Below, piece by piece: positions 60,246 through 64,000 of a DNA stretch of 64,000 nucleotides (position 1 is its first letter; the number at the start of each line of letters is the position of its first letter). The notes under the pieces are model-generated. The model was not told the origin of the DNA. It saw only the letters and a program-made list of their open reading frames with translations, and did not search any database. The DNA lies in assembly GCF_021018895.1 (NCBI RefSeq), contig NC_079387.1:868583-932582 (forward strand), read 5' to 3'. Source of the stretch: Seriola aureovittata (lineage: Eukaryota > Chordata > Actinopteri > Carangiformes > Carangidae). The position numbers and the translations under genes were made by a program.

Positions 60246-61290
60246 AGCTGCTTGCAATGCTTGAGAATTCCTCTTCTGGTGAATGGCCTGTCCTTGATCA
60301 CAATCTTAAAATGAATCAGACTGATTCCACTCCCTGTACTCTCTCCCCAGGTGGCATATCATGGTCCATGTCCAAGTTTTTCATCTCCTTGGTCCTGTGG
60401 TTTTCTGATATTACAGCCAAAACATCACACCTGTTACTTATCCACTTTGTCAGCTGAAATCCACATTTAGTACAGATGGAGACAAGGTCATAATAGAGGG
60501 ATACTGCTTCCTTCTCTAAAGCCACCAACACCAGACAATCATTGACATAGAAGCAGTGTAGAATCTTATCCACAGCTTCCAGGCTGAACTGCTCTTTATT
60601 GTCTTCTACGTGCTCCAAAGAGATGTGCTGTCATGATAAAGTCAGTGAGGTCTTGATTTAAATCCGCACTGGACAACCACAAAACTCAACAAATCAGCAT
60701 CTTCAGCTGGTACCTTTACCTGATGAAACATGGATTCAACATCTGCCATGATCACAACAGGTTCTTTCCTGAATATGATCATCACACCAATCAATGAACT
60801 GGTAAGATCTGGTCCCTGTAGGAGCTAAGCATTAAGAGATGGCCCCTGGAAACTCACCCCACAGTCAATAATGACCCTGATCTTCCCTTTTGTAGGATGG
60901 CAAACACCGTGGTGTGGGGTGTACCAGACCCTGCCATCACTATCTTCCAAGTCACCTTCAGGCCCTCTTTCAGCATTACCTTTTGCAACAAGATCATTCA
61001 TGAAAGCAGTGTAATCCACATGAAATGATGAATCCTTCTGAAGCCCTATTAAATTGCAAAGCACGCTGCTCAATAATTTTCCTGTTATTTGGCATGTTAA
61101 GCCTTTTTCCTCAATGGCAAGTCTATCTGGTAATGAACATTCACTTGTTTTGCTGAGTTTGTGACCAATTCCATAAACTTGTGATCTTATCTTGACATTC
61201 CAAGTTGCTCATCACCACTGAATTCAGGGAAATAGGTCTTGAACTGCTACTGCTAAAGTTAATTCAAATCCAAAACTAAAACTCTGTTCA
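60246..61290 (-). pseudogene. BEL/Pao reverse transcriptase remnant
   Basis: On the minus strand, a damaged N-terminal part (61,074-61,290) leads into the frame at 60,825-61,073 ('YTAFMNDLVAKGNAERGPE', 'VWYTPHHGVCHP', 'KGKIRVIIDCGVSFQGPSLN'). A stop codon at about 60,827 interrupts it before 'LLQGPDLTSSLIGV'. The stretch 'IMADVESMFHQV' keeps the first catalytic aspartate. The next part, frame 60,316-60,618, has 'HCFYVNDCLVLV': the first residue of the paired catalytic aspartates is asparagine (codon 60,541-60,543), so the active site is lost. 'LTKWISN' follows. The remnant stops near 60,246 at the LINE junction. Confidence 0.9.
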
Positions 61291-61291
61291 C

Positions 61292-61774
61292 TTATAACTC
61301 TGGCTGCTCACAATCAATTGTATTCTCACTGACTCCTTTCAGTGGTCCATTCAAAGTCCAGTCCATTATTGTGCTTATTGCATAGGGTCCACCATTAAAA
61401 CTGCAAAACGGGTGCAATGGTTCCAAGATCTTAGGAACATTTCTGCCTTTTAACAACCCAATTGCTGCATCTATCTCAAGTAAATGAACATATCTCAGAT
61501 GAGGCCATTCCTGAAGATCCATTTGTCTTGGAATGTTCCCTCTGTGGACAGGCATACACTTTTGTGTGCAGTTCTGGGGCAATTTGCAGAAGTCATAGTG
61601 TAAAGCCAGCCACCTCCAGTCTTTCTCTTGGTCCATGGTCCATAAAAGGATATATGTCTTCTTTCTTATAAGGTCAAGCCACTGCATCAAACCCTTTGTA
61701 CGAAACGCCACTGTACTTCCTGGATCCAAGAAAGTATAGGTGGTGATGATCTTGTTGCCCTTGTTTGATTTCAC
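61292..61774 (-). pseudogene. BEL/Pao protease (DUF1758) remnant
   Basis: This 160-codon minus-strand frame is the longest retroelement frame in the window. It contains 'YTFLDPGSTVAF', in which FLDPGST corresponds to the family's catalytic aspartate motif (an aspartate followed by a small residue, serine and threonine). Farther on come 'MPVHRGNIPRQMDLQEWPHL', 'EIDAAIGLLKGRNVPKILEP' and 'GPYAISTIMDWTLNGPL', which are landmarks of the BEL/Pao retropepsin-like domain. It follows the gag zinc knuckle and precedes reverse transcriptase, as expected. The active-site motif is retained, but the domain is cut off from neighbouring domains by frameshifts. Confidence 0.85.
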
Positions 61775-61942
61775 TTGTACAGGGACAATGGGAAGCTAAC
61801 AACTGTGATCACCAACCCTGGCAACACCATTCGACAGCAGAGTGCTGTCCAACATTACCTCTGATCTCCTCTCTGCTTAGTCAGAGTCTTTGCTCCTTTC
61901 CTTTGAAGGAATGTGAAGTATATGTGGATGTTGAAAACCACC

Positions 61943-62990
61943 TCACTCACAGGAAATCCTTTTTCTGGAATCTTTCATGATGTTTCCAATATGCAAACAG
62001 CCAAAATAGACAACTTTTTCTGTGAAATCTGATGTGTGTCCTCCTCCACAGCAAGCACACCCTTTTCTTGCTGTTTGAATATGCTCCTTCCCTTTGGTTC
62101 CAGGGTGAATTTTGTTTTCCACAGGGGCTAAAGTGGTGGCAAAACTAGTTCCTTTCATTCCAGAATGAGGCTGGGGTTTTTAGTTTATTTACTCCTTTAT
62201 TAGTAGTCAATGAGGGAGCATCCTGTATATTTCCAAACACTGGGTCAGTTAAGATTTCCACTTGTCTCTCAGTGAAACTAACAATATCCAGGAATGTAGC
62301 TCTCCGGCAGCGCCTCTCCTTCAGCTCACAGGCCACTGTAAACCCTGAGTTTGTAGGGCAATGTCCTTATACTGGTCATCTTGCTGGTAGGCAGATCTAG
62401 CTCATGCAAATATTGCACCTCTCTCCTGGTGTTGGAACAGCCTGGAAGGAAAGGGCTGTATTCTTGAAGAACCTTTACATCTTCTTTGATGGGAAGCCAT
62501 GAAAGAGCCCTTTCCATATACGCCAACATAACTTTCTGCTCATTTCCAAACTGCTCTTGTAATAAAGCTTTGGCCTTCACATATCCCCTCCCTGGGTCAA
62601 CGTGCTGGCAGCTTCTAAGAAGTTCCTTTGGGTGATCCTTAGTGTAGTGCTCCAAAAAATATAGTTGGTCACTGAAGCTCTCAGTGATTCTTTCAACCCC
62701 ATTCTCAAACGCTTTCATAAATGCATGACATCTTAATCAACCCATCAAAAATTGGGATCTCTCTGTGGCAAAGATGAGAGGCATTGCTGTTATATCAAGA
62801 GCGTATTCCACAATGTTCGCAAACCATTAATTTTGTTCATCCTCTAGTAGTAATGGAATCAACTTATTACATAGCATGGTAGCATTTTCACAATGTTGAA
62901 TTAGACTCTCCAGATGGGGTTGCACCTGTGAAACAGTGCTTTTATTTCTGGTATGAGCCCCTTCATTTTATTCACGGTGATTTTTCACTC
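61943..62990 (-). pseudogene. BEL/Pao gag remnant (with zinc knuckle)
   Basis: Minus-strand pieces in order: 62,720-62,990, a gag N-terminal region readable in one frame with two in-frame stops; 62,326-62,718, a 130-codon frame of the gag central domain (DUF1759 type, 'MKAFENGVERI', 'LLRSCQHV', 'LLQEQFGNEQKV'); 62,145-62,336, with 'RRATFLDIVSFTERQVEIL'; and 61,943-62,158, with 'CACCGGGHTSD' and 'FGCLHIGN', a degenerate CCHC nucleocapsid knuckle. The pieces occupy three frames, so at least two frameshifts break the gene. Gag would form the particle shell and bind element RNA. Here no such protein is possible. Confidence 0.8.
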
Positions 62991-63000
62991 CTACTGAAGC

Positions 63001-64000
63001 TTTTCAATTTTATTCACCTTGACAGTGAGTTTGGTTTCTCTTTTCCCACACTCCATTTCAGAACTTGCAACTCCAGCATTTATTTGACTGAATTTTTCTC
63101 CTTTTATTTCCTTTCCTTTTCCCCACAGTTTTAATACAGTATTTGTGCATTTAAAACACATCCATGAACTGAAAGGAAATTCATCCAACACACACATCCC
63201 ATTCCCACATCAGCAGAGCAGCAGCAACGTCAGAGAAACAGAGTGGAGATCCGTTTTTTATCAGCATGGAGATAATGCACTGAGTAATTCAACTTTTAAT
63301 CATCGAACTATCGTCTCCAGTAGACGAACAGCTGTGAATATGCAAGCCACATTCCTCCATTAATATACAGCTTATAAGGCACATCCACCGGTAAACTTAC
63401 CTGGCTGTTGTGGGGTCCCCATTGACTGCGGCTCCCAAAGCTGAAGAGATCAGCGCCTACCTCTGTGATTTATCTCCAATGATTTTCTAGGTTTCATCTC
63501 CATCCATTTGGTCTTTGATCTGATGTGCCATCTGGTGACGTGCGTTTCAATGCCTTTTTTGTTAACAAAATGTAGTGACTTCAGGAAGACGGACTAAAAG
63601 TCGCTGAAAGGCTGAGGTCGGGCCTTCATTTGTCTGAAATGCTACTAAAAGGATTCACTGCCAGTCCAAAATACGTGCAAAACAAATGAATTTTTTAAAC
63701 AAAAAATCAAATTATTATACACTGCACTAACTTAAACAAAAACAAAATAACCACAGCGATCAAAAAGAAAGTGCGGTCCACAAAAAATACAGCTACCCAC
63801 TCATCCCCTCTCCACTTCCCCACACAGGTGAATAGGAGCTTAAATCAACCATGGCACCACCCATATTCATGTGACTCAATTCTCCATAATCGCAGTGATT
63901 GCACAAAAATAATGACATAAATAAACAATGTACGTATCCTACTAACAAGTAGGATGTCTGTGTATCTTATTTCTCTGTACCACAGAGCTCCATTGTTGTC
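63001..64000. other. possible BEL/Pao leader, then intergenic sequence
   Basis: The 68-codon minus frame at 62,991-63,197 may be gag leader but has no clear landmark. On the minus strand a strong splice-donor-like CAG|GTAAGT occurs at about 63,398-63,406. A TATA-like word (CTTATAAG) is nearby at about 63,371-63,378. I could not find an LTR boundary. A small 7-bp hairpin (ATCCTAC-TAACAA-GTAGGAT) lies at 63,936-63,955. Confidence 0.35.

Larger units (their letters stand above)
60246..63000 (-). mobile_element. BEL/Pao LTR retrotransposon, decayed internal region
   Basis: The minus strand reads in the order gag, zinc knuckle, aspartic protease, reverse transcriptase, which is the BEL/Pao gene order. 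The copy ends inside the reverse transcriptase connection region at about 60,246, where the LINE begins. RNase H, integrase and the 3' LTR are not present in the window. Different parts lie in all three minus frames (at least four frame changes), and stop codons interrupt gag and reverse transcriptase. The upstream boundary is uncertain: gag-like sequence is readable to about 62,990, and the 5' leader and LTR may extend to about 63,400 or beyond. Confidence 0.85.

Noticed and set aside
1..64000. CRISPR arrays, bacterial operons, tRNA or rRNA genes
   Set aside because: No regularly spaced direct repeats with unique spacers, no ribosome-binding-site-led frames and no convincing tRNA internal promoter boxes. 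The base composition and transposons are those of a fish genome.

Overview
This window looks like a gene-poor stretch of a ray-finned fish genome, probably a percomorph. The evidence is AT-rich non-coding DNA with many (CA)n/(GT)n, (CT)n and homopolymer tracts, plus decayed transposable elements typical of teleosts: Tc1/mariner, PIF/Harbinger, a hAT-type non-autonomous family, LINEs of the L2/CR1/Rex1 type, and BEL/Pao. I found no convincing host protein-coding exon, tRNA, rRNA, CRISPR array or prokaryotic operon. Nearly all open frames are short chance frames in AT-rich or microsatellite DNA. Every protein similarity I can defend belongs to a mobile element, and all of those copies are broken.

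Layout. 1-14,964: mostly unique-looking intergenic DNA with microsatellites, a possible hAT-type end (4.67 kb), a one-base-loop G-quadruplex motif (6.44 kb) and a LINE 3' tail (11.8 kb). 14,965-15,864: a 900-bp PIF/Harbinger element with terminal inverted repeats, a CTG target duplication and two transposase remnants; an orphan end of the same family follows at 16.02 kb. 16-30 kb: intergenic DNA with long C/A, GT and TG tracts and an unusually strong 25-bp hairpin at 26.42 kb. 30.9-31.2 kb: a LINE-like tail followed by a truncated hAT-type repeat; a second copy of that repeat lies at 52.5 kb. 38.6-39.24 kb: a perfect DR1 nuclear-receptor motif, then the 3' third of a Tc1/mariner transposon lacking two catalytic residues. 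42.1-42.4 kb: 3' fragment of a LINE on the minus strand. 42.4-59.1 kb: intergenic DNA with further microsatellites and one short teleost repeat.

59.1-63 kb is the richest part. On the minus strand a BEL/Pao retrotransposon (gag, zinc knuckle, protease, first part of reverse transcriptase) runs from about 63.0 kb down to about 60.25 kb. It directly abuts a 5'-truncated LINE in the same orientation that runs to 59.12 kb. Both are pseudogenes. The BEL/Pao copy has frameshifts, in-frame stops and a changed catalytic residue. Its integrase and 3' LTR are not visible.

The most interesting non-TE signals are the hairpin at 26.42 kb (a possible small-RNA precursor or short foldback element), the perfect DR1 at 38.61 kb and an isolated 99-codon frame with a secretion-signal-like start at 32.95 kb. 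I did not find a clearly new biological system.
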